Assembly: GCA_023412855.1 (NCBI GenBank)
Contig: JAEZRJ010000064.1
Location: 1-26,597 of the forward strand
Reading direction: 5' to 3'
DNA from: Bacillota bacterium
GTDB lineage: Bacteria > Bacillota > Clostridia > Lachnospirales > Lachnospiraceae
DNA length: 26,597 nt
Shown here: positions 20,033 through 26,597 of the stretch, in pieces
Layout of the letters: each line of letters begins with the position of its first letter
Numbering within the stretch: the stretch's first letter is position 1
Translations under genes and position numbers: made by a program
The notes under the pieces: generated by a model
What the model was told of the DNA's origin: nothing
What the model saw: the letters and a program-made list of their open reading frames with translations, nothing else
Databases searched by the model: none

Positions 20033-22053
20033 TGGACAAAACAATCAAAAAATGGCGTATCCTGCCTGAATTGGCATGGACCGGGATGATAAAAAACGGA
20101 ACGGTTTATTATCCTTATATCGGAGCGGGTATTTTCTCCGCATTTACTTATTTTATCTTTTCATCCATATTGCACAACGATATTATAAGCATACTGCCCC
20201 ACAGTGCATATGCATGGATGCTTCTGCAGATTGGGCGGGTACTTTTGGGAATTATCCTGCTGCCGTTTTTATTTTATACGAATAGCTTCCTGATCAAGAG
20301 AAGAAAAAAGGAAATTGGACTTTATAACATTCTCGGGCTGGAAAAGAAGCACATTGGAGCGATGATGTTTACGGAGGCTTTGCTTTCGTATGCGGTGGCT
20401 ATAGCGGGGGGAATCGTAAGCGGAACGGTGTTTTCAAAGCTTTTGTTTTTGCTGCTCCTTCGTATGACCGGTCTGCCCGTGGACGTAGAGTTTGTCTTCT
20501 ACCCGGCAGCATTTGCGGAAACCGCAATATTCTTCTTCTGGGTATATGCCGTAAACCTCATTTCCAATTTAATACAGGTGGGAAAATCCAAGCCCTCAGA
20601 GCTTTTGTCAGACAGTAAAAAGGGAGAAAAGGAGCCGAAGCTTTTATGGCTCTATGCGATTATGGGCGCGGTGCTTCTGGCAGGAGGATATGTCATTTCC
20701 ATTCGTTCGAAGGTGGATTCCATGATATTCCTCAACTTCTTTCTTGCTGTTTTTCTCGTAATCATAGGAACTTATTTTTTGTTTACATCAGGCAGTGTAG
20801 CTTTTTTAAAGTTTCTTAAGAGAAATAAAAATGTTTATTATAAGCCTGCTAACTTTATTACCATTTCCGGGATGTTTTACCGCATGAAAAAGAATGCGGC
20901 CAGTCTTGTGAATATATGTATTTTTTCCACGATGGTAATCATTACGTTGGTTTGTACCTCATCTCTGTATCTGGGATTAGATGAGGCAGTGTATTTTGAT
21001 TACCCCTATGACGCAGGTCTTTATTTCCAAAGCGAAGAGGTGAAAGAGCAAGAGATAAACAGCGAAGTGACGGCTCTTGGAAAAGAGAACGGAGCAGACA
21101 TAAAAGGGTTGGTATCCTACGAGCGTATCGCGCTGTCCTGCGGAAAGGAAGGCAACGCCTTTCAAACGAGTTTTACGGAGAATTCACGAAGCAGGGATAA
21201 TTACAAGGTCAATATTATTACGCTGGAAGACTATAACAGAATAGAAAACAAGCAGGAAACGCTGGGGGAAGACGAGGTGTTCATTTTTTCCAGCGGAGCT
21301 GATTTTTCCTATGATACGGTAACGTTTATGGACAGGCCTCTTGCGGTAAAAAAAGAGCTGAAGGAAATGAAGATAGAGCCTAAATCGGAAAAAAATGTAT
21401 TTATGGGCGAGTTCTACATTGTTGTGAGAGATAAAAGTATGCACGATGAACTGGTGGAAAGCTGGGCAGAGAAAAACGGTGTAGAGGATATAGCGGGCTT
21501 TATAGGCAGCGACTATAGGATCCTCCGATTTGATATGGATGGAGAAGCCGCGGATCGGGATGTATTTATGAGCGAACTTAAGACGTGGAGTGAGGGCAAG
21601 CCGGGATTTGTGGGGCTTTATAATAATGTGGAAGGCCGGGCGTATATCGTTAGTATGTACGGAGGACTTTTGTTTATCGGTATTTTGTTCAGCTTTGTTT
21701 TTCTCATGTGTCTGCTGCTCATCATGTACTACAAGCAAATCTCGGAGGGGTATGAGGATCGGGACAGTTTTTCCATTATGAAGAAGGTAGGCATGAGCGA
21801 GAAAGAAATCAAGACCACGATACACAGACAGATTCTCCTCGTATTCTTCCTGCCCTTATTAGGAGCGGTGCTGCACACCATAGCAGGACTTTTCATGGTG
21901 GATCAGTTATTTGCCACACTTAGGTTCTTCAATACCTCTCTGCTGATAAGCTGTGCGGCTGCGGTAACGGTAATATTTATCGCTTTTTATGGCCTCAGCT
22001 ATCTTATGACGGCCAAGACCTATTATAAAATAGTAAGGCAGGGCAACGGTTGA
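20032..22053 (+). CDS. BceB-like ABC transporter permease
   Basis: A 673-residue permease, slightly longer than the 646 of Bacillus BceB. About ten transmembrane helices are visible, with a large external domain of some 220 residues between helices 7 and 8 (about 315-540), which in this family binds the peptide-target complex and passes the signal to the kinase. FtsX-type signatures lie around KRRKKEIGLYNILGLEK and in the C-terminal segment DSFSIMKKVGMSEKEI. The ATG overlaps the ATPase stop (TAATG). It ends two bases from the stop of the convergent chemoreceptor gene. The specific antibiotic cannot be read from sequence. Confidence 0.93.
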   Translation: MDKTIKKWRILPELAWTGMIKNGTVYYPYIGAGIFSAFTYFIFSSILHNDIISILPHSAYAWMLLQIGRVLLGIILLPFLFYTNSFLIKRRKKEIGLYNILGLEKKHIGAMMFTEALLSYAVAIAGGIVSGTVFSKLLFLLLLRMTGLPVDVEFVFYPAAFAETAIFFFWVYAVNLISNLIQVGKSKPSELLSDSKKGEKEPKLLWLYAIMGAVLLAGGYVISIRSKVDSMIFLNFFLAVFLVIIGTYFLFTSGSVAFLKFLKRNKNVYYKPANFITISGMFYRMKKNAASLVNICIFSTMVIITLVCTSSLYLGLDEAVYFDYPYDAGLYFQSEEVKEQEINSEVTALGKENGADIKGLVSYERIALSCGKEGNAFQTSFTENSRSRDNYKVNIITLEDYNRIENKQETLGEDEVFIFSSGADFSYDTVTFMDRPLAVKKELKEMKIEPKSEKNVFMGEFYIVVRDKSMHDELVESWAEKNGVEDIAGFIGSDYRILRFDMDGEAADRDVFMSELKTWSEGKPGFVGLYNNVEGRAYIVSMYGGLLFIGILFSFVFLMCLLLIMYYKQISEGYEDRDSFSIMKKVGMSEKEIKTTIHRQILLVFFLPLLGAVLHTIAGLFMVDQLFATLRFFNTSLLISCAAAVTVIFIAFYGLSYLMTAKTYYKIVRQGNG

Positions 22054-22055
22054 TT

Positions 22056-24119
22056 TCATTCTGCCCGGAAGGCGGAGAGACTGCTTCGGAGCAGCGCCGA
22101 TATTTCATTACACGCGTTGACTTCATCCCGGATACCGTGGAGAACTACGGCGAACTCCGAGGTTAGTTGTGCGATTCCCGTGATATTTCCGCTGTTTTCG
22201 TCCATAGTGGCGAAGATGTGGGAAATATTGCCGTCCATAAGGGCGAAGGAGGCCCGAAGCTGTTCGGCGTGTTCCGAAAAGCGCTCCATCATCCGGGAGA
22301 TTTCTGTGGCATCCGCATAGTAGTTATCGGCGATATCTGTAAAAAAGACATAGTCATTTATGACAGATGTGTCAATAAAGGATAAAAGATTATCGGCATC
22401 CAGTGTCAGCCTTTCTACGGCAGCCGTTACGACGTCGCTGATATCCTGAATCTTGCCTGCGGCATTCTTACTGCTTTCAGCGAGGGCGCGGATTTCAGAG
22501 GCGACTACGGAGAAGCCGTGGCTGGAAGAGCCGGCTCTTGCCGCTTCAATGGAGGCGTTTAACGATAAGAGGTTTGTCCGCTTGGATATATCGAGGATTT
22601 CTTCGGTCAGTTTACCGATCATCGCGGATTTGCCGCTTTCTTCCATGGAAAGCTTAAGATTTTCCCGCATGGATGCAAGGACTTCCATGGCGGAAGTTTT
22701 TCCGTGTCTTGCATTTTTTTCAAGTCCCTCCGCTTTCTGCATCATATCCAGAGTATATGTTTTCCCATCCCTGGAAAAATCGGCGATGGCGGTTGCAAAA
22801 CTCAAGTTCTTGGAGGAGCTGTTTTTTAGTGTCTCCGTAGCTTCGGAGGCTGCTTTCGTACCGGAGGCGATTTGCTGCAGGTGGGAGGATATATGGTCAA
22901 TATTCGCATCGGAGGAGGCGATGTGCTCGGATACATCATTTACGGTAAGGGTCAAGTCATGTGACTGGGCATCCAGGCCGGACAGCACATGCTCTAAGCC
23001 TGCGGAAAGAGCGAATATAGAAGACTTTAACGCTTTTACTTCTTTTGTATTTTTATAAGGAAGCTTCTTCTCCCGCAAACTGGTAACTCCTGAGGACAGC
23101 AGTGAGGTCTGTTCCATAATCCAACGGAACAGGGAAGAAATCCTATGGGACATCATGACGGTACCTAAGCCTCCCGTCAGGCATATGAGAAGCATACTTA
23201 TGATCATGGTTTTGATCAGGCCGTATACGAGCGTAAAAGATTCGGACAGAGGGGAAACGATGCACACGGACATATCTCTTATCCCCAGCGGATAATAGGA
23301 GTAGAGAAAGCTGGTGTCATTGCTTTTTATAATGACACTGCCGTTTTTTCCCTGGGTCATTGAAAGGTAAACGTTCTTAAGCCTTTCCGGGATTAGGGAG
23401 TAGGCGGCCATAGCTTCGGTATCGCCTTCATCCGGGAGCCCGAAGCGGGTGTTCAATACCAAGGATTGGTCAGGATGGGCGGAGACGGTACCGTCGGAGT
23501 TGAGCATAAAGACATAGCTGTTATTTGTAAATTGATAGCTGTTCAATATATCGGAAATACATTCCAGCCGGAGATAACCTATGAGTACTCCGACCTTTTT
23601 GTCATTGCGGTATATAGGGGTGCTGATCCCGAGAACGGCCCGGCCGGTGCTGATAGAGACAGCGGGTTCGCTCACATAGGTTTTCTCCTCTTTCCAAGGC
23701 ATGGCAAAGGCTTCCTGAGTGCGGATAGAGAAGCCGTGTCCCTGTTTTCCTTCGGTATGTACCTGTTCGGTGCCGTATTGGTTGGCAATAAGAAAGTGGG
23801 ACCAGACATCGGGACCCTCCACCGCCAGTAAAGACTGCAAATAGGGCTCAGCTTGCGTATAGTCCATACTCTTCACACTTTCCTGCATGGCAGCGGTTTC
23901 CACGATAGAAGTATATTTCTCGATTTCTGTTCTCATTTGATTGCAGAGCATAGAAGCATAAATTGTGCTTTTGCGTTCTGTTTCTTCTTTTACCGTATGG
24001 TAGGTGTAGATAGTGATAATAAATAATAGAAGAAGGAACGGGAGGACGAAGGTCAGAGAGAGATTTCTAAAAAATTGTATTTTCAAAGAGTGGTTTTTAT
24101 GTTTCATATAAGAGACCAT
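22056..24119 (-). CDS. Methyl-accepting chemotaxis protein with dCache-type sensor domain
   Basis: A 687-residue chemoreceptor. Transmembrane helices at about 21-40 and 299-323 flank an external domain of about 255 residues with PAS-like features of double-Cache receptors (GRAVLGISTPIYRNDKKVGVL, then YVFMLNSDGTVSAHPD). The cytoplasmic part has no clear HAMP domain, only a short linker, then a long coiled coil. The hairpin tip reads RTNLLSLNASIEAARAG (about 514-530), followed by HGFSVVASEIRALAESS, so it should contact CheA/CheW. Start uncertain: 24119 has AAAGG abutting it, 24107 has a distant site. No chemotaxis or flagellar gene is adjacent, so it is an orphan receptor; ligand unknown, amino acids or organic acids being common for the fold. 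Confidence 0.92.
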   Translation of the reverse strand: MVSYMKHKNHSLKIQFFRNLSLTFVLPFLLLLFIITIYTYHTVKEETERKSTIYASMLCNQMRTEIEKYTSIVETAAMQESVKSMDYTQAEPYLQSLLAVEGPDVWSHFLIANQYGTEQVHTEGKQGHGFSIRTQEAFAMPWKEEKTYVSEPAVSISTGRAVLGISTPIYRNDKKVGVLIGYLRLECISDILNSYQFTNNSYVFMLNSDGTVSAHPDQSLVLNTRFGLPDEGDTEAMAAYSLIPERLKNVYLSMTQGKNGSVIIKSNDTSFLYSYYPLGIRDMSVCIVSPLSESFTLVYGLIKTMIISMLLICLTGGLGTVMMSHRISSLFRWIMEQTSLLSSGVTSLREKKLPYKNTKEVKALKSSIFALSAGLEHVLSGLDAQSHDLTLTVNDVSEHIASSDANIDHISSHLQQIASGTKAASEATETLKNSSSKNLSFATAIADFSRDGKTYTLDMMQKAEGLEKNARHGKTSAMEVLASMRENLKLSMEESGKSAMIGKLTEEILDISKRTNLLSLNASIEAARAGSSSHGFSVVASEIRALAESSKNAAGKIQDISDVVTAAVERLTLDADNLLSFIDTSVINDYVFFTDIADNYYADATEISRMMERFSEHAEQLRASFALMDGNISHIFATMDENSGNITGIAQLTSEFAVVLHGIRDEVNACNEISALLRSSLSAFRAE

Positions 24120-24160
24120 GCCTTTCTTATTATCTGTATAAGTTGTGTGTTTTGGGATTT

Positions 24161-24222
24161 GAACAAAAATATGCTTCGTTTACATTCGCAGCCAAAAACT
24201 TTGGCAGCACAGCTTCTGTTCC
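24161..24222 (-). repeat. 62-nt structured dispersed repeat, copy 3 (inverted)
   Basis: Read on the minus strand it begins GGAACAGAAGCTGTGCTGCC and ends GCATATTTTTGTTC. The inner hairpin is GCCAAA-GTT-TTTGGC, where the last pair is A-T instead of the G-C of copy 1, a compensatory change. The outer stem stays fully paired using G-T pairs. It ends 41 bases before the chemoreceptor start and has the same orientation as that gene. Confidence 0.8.
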
Positions 24223-24313
24223 TATGATATAAAAAGATGATAGGTTATGGACAGTTTATGTCATATGGGTGAGAAGTTCTATCAAGGGCTTGTAAAGTTG
24301 AGGTAAAAATAAT

Positions 24314-24342
24314 TTTACAAAGGTTTCTAACCGGATTAAAAT
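24314..24342 (+). promoter_or_regulatory. Housekeeping promoter of the sirtuin gene
   Basis: TTTACA (24314-24319) and TAAAAT (24337-24342) are separated by 17 bases; each matches five of six consensus positions. The expected transcription start, near 24349, leaves a leader of about 32 bases with GGGGAGG before the ATG at 24381. Confidence 0.65.
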
Positions 24343-24380
24343 GGTGTATAGTATAAAGAAAACGGAAAGGGGAGGATGGC

Positions 24381-25097
24381 ATGGATGGAATAGAGAAATT
24401 AAAGAAAATAATAAACGACAGTGATAACATCGTATTCTTTGGCGGCGCAGGGGTGTCTACGGAAAGCGGTATACCTGATTTCCGAAGTGTGGACGGCCTT
24501 TATAATCAGAAATATGATTATCCCCCTGAAACAATTCTAAGCCATACCTTTTATAGAAGAAAGCCGGAGGAATTTTACCGTTTTTACAGAGATAAGATGC
24601 TGTGTCTGACGGCGAAGCCTAACGCAGCTCATACAAAGCTTGCACAGTGGGAAAAGGCAGGGAAGCTAAGTGCAGTCATCACGCAAAACATTGATGGCCT
24701 GCATCAGGCGGCAGGAAGTAAGAAGGTGCTGGAACTTCATGGTTCGGTGCTTAGGAATTATTGTGAGGACTGCGGAAAGTTTTTCACCGCAGAACATATT
24801 CTGCATTCAGAGGGCGCGCCCTGCTGTGACGAATGCGGCGGCTCCATCAAGCCGGACGTAGTGCTCTATGAAGAGGGCTTAGATTCACATGTAATGGCGG
24901 AGGCCATGGACTATATAAGAAATGCGGAGGTTCTCATTATCGGAGGCACTTCGCTTGCAGTATATCCGGCAGCAGGAATGATTGACGGATATAAAGGAAA
25001 TAAGCTCGTGCTTATTAACAAAACGCCAACCATGAGGGATAATGTGGCTGATTTTATCATTCAGGGAAGTATCGGTGAGGTCTTAAAGTCGCTGTAA
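24381..25097 (+). CDS. NAD-dependent protein deacylase, sirtuin (Sir2/CobB family)
   Basis: A 238-residue sirtuin. NAD-binding GAGVSTESGIPDFR (22-35), QNIDGLH (102-108), catalytic His120 in ELHGS and a zinc-binding set Cys128, Cys131, Cys149 and Cys152 (CEDC and CDEC) are all present, as are GTSLAVYPA and the terminal region contacting NAD. It removes acetyl or other acyl groups from lysines with NAD as co-substrate. A GGGGAGG site precedes the start. It is monocistronic with its own promoter. The Ala-Arg-Tyr-Arg type desuccinylase signature of class III (Tyr and Arg in the pocket) is not obvious: residues near 53-62 read LSHTFYRRKP, more like deacetylases. Confidence 0.95.
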   Translation: MDGIEKLKKIINDSDNIVFFGGAGVSTESGIPDFRSVDGLYNQKYDYPPETILSHTFYRRKPEEFYRFYRDKMLCLTAKPNAAHTKLAQWEKAGKLSAVITQNIDGLHQAAGSKKVLELHGSVLRNYCEDCGKFFTAEHILHSEGAPCCDECGGSIKPDVVLYEEGLDSHVMAEAMDYIRNAEVLIIGGTSLAVYPAAGMIDGYKGNKLVLINKTPTMRDNVADFIIQGSIGEVLKSL

Positions 25098-25162
25098 TAA
25101 GATTGCGGATTGTGCCGGACACGGGAATAACACTCGTGCTCATAATAGGAAGAAAAGAATGC

Positions 25163-25309
25163 TTACTGTTCACACAGCAGCTTAACACTTGCTGTTAAGC
25201 AGCGTAAGAATGTGATGCAAGAGATGATTTCTGCTTCGAGGAGCGAATTTAAATGCAAAATTTTTGCATTGCAGAAATCATGCGTTACTGAGAACAGAGT
25301 GAACAGTAA
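25163..25309. repeat. 147-bp nested inverted-repeat element
   Basis: Terminal arms TTACTGTTCAC (25163-25173) and GTGAACAGTAA (25299-25309) pair perfectly over 11 bases. Inside are hairpin GCTTAACA/TGTTAAGC (25180-25200) and a longer hairpin ATGATTTCTGC/GCAGAAATCAT (25224-25234 with 25271-25281) that itself encloses AATGCAAAA/TTTTGCATT (25252-25270). It fills most of the gap between the sirtuin and DUF951 genes and shows no coding signal. It may be a non-autonomous mobile repeat or a multibranched RNA. Confidence 0.75.
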
Positions 25310-25362
25310 TAAAGAATGTGAGTTTTGCGTAAAAGCAGGATAGGACTGTGAGGGCAGATTGT

Positions 25363-25545
25363 ATGGATATTCAGGTTGGAGATGTTCTGAGATTAAAAAA
25401 GCAGCATCCATGCGGCAGCAAGGAATGGGAGGTACTGCGGACAGGAGCGGACTTTCGGTTGAAATGTGCAGGCTGCGGCCATCAGATTATGATAGCGCGT
25501 AGAGTGCTTGAGAAAAATGTCAAAGAAATTAAACAAAAGCCTTGA
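25363..25545 (+). CDS. DUF951 family small protein
   Basis: A 60-residue protein of the DUF951 family, recognised from MDIQVGDVLRLKKQHPCGSKEWEVLRTGADFRLKC in overall pattern and CAGCGHQIMI; three cysteines (HPCG, KCAGCG) suggest metal binding, possibly zinc, and the fold is probably a small beta barrel. Function unknown; members lie next to rpsF or in housekeeping clusters across Bacillota. The ATG at 25363 was chosen for GAGGG eight bases upstream; a GTG at 25348 is open in frame but has no such site. The promoter of the next operon begins over its last codons. Confidence 0.85.
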   Translation: MDIQVGDVLRLKKQHPCGSKEWEVLRTGADFRLKCAGCGHQIMIARRVLEKNVKEIKQKP

Positions 25546-25570
25546 AAATAACGGGTTTGTATGGTATCAT
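25542..25570 (+). promoter_or_regulatory. Housekeeping promoter of the rpsF-ssb-rpsR operon
   Basis: TTGAAA (25542-25547) and TATCAT (25565-25570) are separated by exactly 17 bases. The -35 box overlaps the stop codon of the DUF951 gene. Transcription would start near 25577, giving a leader of about 70 bases before rpsF. Confidence 0.75.
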
Positions 25571-25599
25571 AGTAACTCGTGATATATTTTAAATTCCTT

Positions 25600-25621
25600 G
25601 CTCTCATCTGAGAATGAGGGC
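25600..25621 (+). other. Leader hairpin before rpsF
   Basis: GCTCTCAT (25600-25607) pairs with ATGAGGGC (25614-25621), with one G-T pair, around a six-base loop. It lies in the rpsF leader where S6-S18 feedback structures can occur, but the conserved CCG box of that known element was not found, so only the hairpin is claimed. Confidence 0.4.
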
Positions 25622-25646
25622 CAGAGACCAAAAGGAGGTAACGCAC

Positions 25647-25937
25647 ATGAACAAATATGAATTATCCGTTGTTGTCAGTGCAAAAATCGAAGACGAAGAA
25701 AGAGCAGCAGTTATCGAGAAGTGCAAAGCTCTTGTAGAGAGATTCGGTGGACAGGTTACGAACGTGGATGAATGGGGTAAGAAGAGATTAGCTTACGAAA
25801 TTCAGAAAATGAAAGAAGCCTACTACTATTTCATTCACTTCGATGCTGAAAGCACTGTTCCGGAAGAAATCGAAAACAGAATTCGTATCATGGATAATGT
25901 AATCAGATATTTATGCGTCAGACAGGACGAGGCATAA
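25647..25937 (+). CDS. rpsF: Ribosomal protein bS6
   Basis: A 96-residue bS6, the expected length. It begins MNKYELSVVV, contains GGQVTNVDEWGKKRLAYEIQKMKEAYYYF and ends with the RIMDNVIRYLCVR segment, all typical. It binds bS18 in the platform of the small ribosomal subunit. The start at 25647 follows AAAGGAGGT; the ATG at 25614 lies in the leader hairpin and is not used. It heads the conserved rpsF-ssb-rpsR operon. Confidence 0.97.
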   Translation: MNKYELSVVVSAKIEDEERAAVIEKCKALVERFGGQVTNVDEWGKKRLAYEIQKMKEAYYYFIHFDAESTVPEEIENRIRIMDNVIRYLCVRQDEA

Positions 25938-25955
25938 GATAGAACAGGAGAACGT

Positions 25956-26411
25956 ATGAATAAAGTAATACTTATGGGACGTTTAACGAGGGACCCTGAA
26001 GTGAGATATTCACAAGGGGAAAGCCCGATGGCAATTGCCAGATATACACTTGCTGTAGACCGCAGATTCGGTAGAAACAATGACGATGCAACCGCAGATT
26101 TTATCGGCTGTGTAGCATTCGGCAAAGCGGGAGAATTCGCGGAGAAATATTTCCGGAAGGGAACGAAGGTAGCGATTACCGGACGTATCCAGACGGGAAG
26201 CTATACCAATAAGGATGGCGTAAAGGTGTATACGACGGATGTTGTTGTCGAGGATCAGGAATTTGCGGAGAGCAAAAACAGTGCCGGTGCAGACGGGGGT
26301 TTTGCCGGTAACAGTAATTTTTCCGGTGGTGGAAGACCCGAGCCCATGGCGGCAGGGGATGGCTTCATGAATATTCCGGATGGAATAGATGAAGAGCTTC
26401 CATTTAATTAA
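25956..26411 (+). CDS. ssb: Single-stranded DNA-binding protein
   Basis: A 151-residue SSB. The OB-fold (1-108) opens with MNKVILMGRLTRDPEVRYS and includes FIGCVAFGKAGEFAEKYFRKG and VAITGRIQTGSYTNKDG. A Gly/Asn-rich linker follows, ending in the acidic tip DEELPFN, which recruits replication and repair partners. It binds single-stranded DNA as a tetramer. AGGAG precedes the start, 18 bases after rpsF; its location between rpsF and rpsR marks it as the housekeeping copy. Confidence 0.97.
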   Translation: MNKVILMGRLTRDPEVRYSQGESPMAIARYTLAVDRRFGRNNDDATADFIGCVAFGKAGEFAEKYFRKGTKVAITGRIQTGSYTNKDGVKVYTTDVVVEDQEFAESKNSAGADGGFAGNSNFSGGGRPEPMAAGDGFMNIPDGIDEELPFN

Positions 26412-26485
26412 AAAATGAGAACTCGGTATTTACTATAATATGGAGTTCATAACTGATAATTGAATATGAGATAGGAGGCACTATT

Positions 26486-26597
26486 ATGGCTTATAATAAA
26501 GCAGAGAGGTCTGATTCTCCGATGAGAAGAAAAGGCGGCATGCGCAGAAGAAAAAAAGTTTGCGTATTTTGCGGCAAAGACAATGTTATCGATTATA
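26486..26597 (+). CDS. rpsR: Ribosomal protein bS18, 5' part only
   Basis: The frame starts at ATG 26486 after GGAGG and reads MAYNKAERSDSPMRRKGG, then a run of basic residues and KVCVFCGKDN, running off the window end after 37 codons. The CVFC pair marks the zinc-type (C+) form of bS18. It is the third gene of the rpsF-ssb-rpsR operon and its product pairs with bS6. Confidence 0.95.
   Translation, partial: MAYNKAERSDSPMRRKGGMRRRKKVCVFCGKDNVIDY

Noticed and set aside
21184..21825. 213-codon minus-strand frame opposite the BceB-like permease
   Set aside because: Antisense shadow of a conserved permease with no start signals.
22453..23058. 201-codon plus-strand frame opposite the chemoreceptor
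   Set aside because: Antisense shadow of the conserved signalling domain.
24161..24186. TTGTTC at the end of repeat copy 3 as a -35 box for the chemoreceptor
   Set aside because: The best -10-like box downstream is about 20 bases away and copies 1 and 2 show no matching arrangement.
25163..25411. 82-codon minus-strand frame across the nested inverted repeat
   Set aside because: Arises from the inverted repeat and overlaps the DUF951 start; no ribosome binding site.

Overview
The window looks like a chromosomal segment of a low-to-mid GC, spore-forming Bacillota of the class Clostridia, most likely a Lachnospiraceae relative. The reasons are a cotJ spore-coat locus, a SigV/RsiV-type lysozyme-response pair, a Bce-type peptide-resistance module, strong AGGAGG ribosome binding sites, and the rpsF-ssb-rpsR ribosomal operon preceded by a DUF951 gene. 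No rRNA, tRNA, CRISPR array, transposase or phage gene was seen.

Layout. (1) 18-2330, minus strand: a four-gene redox operon (flavodoxin, divergent thioredoxin reductase, thioredoxin, OhrR/MarR-type repressor) with a consensus promoter, two near-identical 12-bp palindromes over the promoter and start region, and a terminator at 18-50. The reductase has lost both NADPH-binding motifs and looks like a ferredoxin/flavodoxin-dependent type. (2) 2390-4302, minus strand: an OmpR-family response regulator and its sensor kinase, divergent from (3) 4527-12568, plus strand: a six-gene ABC export operon with three successive HlyD/MacA-like adaptors, a MacB/FtsX permease, a small membrane-anchored protein and a MacB/LolD-like ATPase. 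Gly-Phe-Pro-Gly-rich low-complexity tracts recur in unrelated proteins of this operon. (4) 12569-12983: an intergenic stretch with a terminator, a long perfect hairpin, one copy of a 62-nt dispersed repeat and an ECF-type promoter. (5) 12984-14347: ECF sigma factor plus RsiV-like anti-sigma factor. (6) 14680-15756, minus strand: cotJC and a cotJA-cotJB fused gene. (7) 15992-17161: an orphan metal-dependent amidohydrolase, with a second 62-nt repeat directly before its ribosome binding site. (8) 17323-22053: a complete BceRSAB-like module, whose kinase carries six 18-bp tandem repeats in the dimerisation domain. (9) 22056-24119, minus strand: a chemoreceptor, with the third 62-nt repeat just upstream. 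(10) 24381-25097: a sirtuin. (11) 25163-25309: a nested inverted-repeat element. (12) 25363-26597: DUF951 gene, rpsF, ssb and the start of rpsR.

Much of the window is envelope or redox stress defence: two two-component systems, two ABC systems, a lysozyme-type ECF system and a thiol redox operon. The least explained items are the 62-nt structured repeat (three copies, each in the same orientation as the gene that follows it), the 147-bp nested inverted repeat, the NADPH-independent-looking thioredoxin reductase operon with its tandem operators, and the three-adaptor exporter with shared FPG tracts. All functional calls are from reading the sequence only; no database search was possible.
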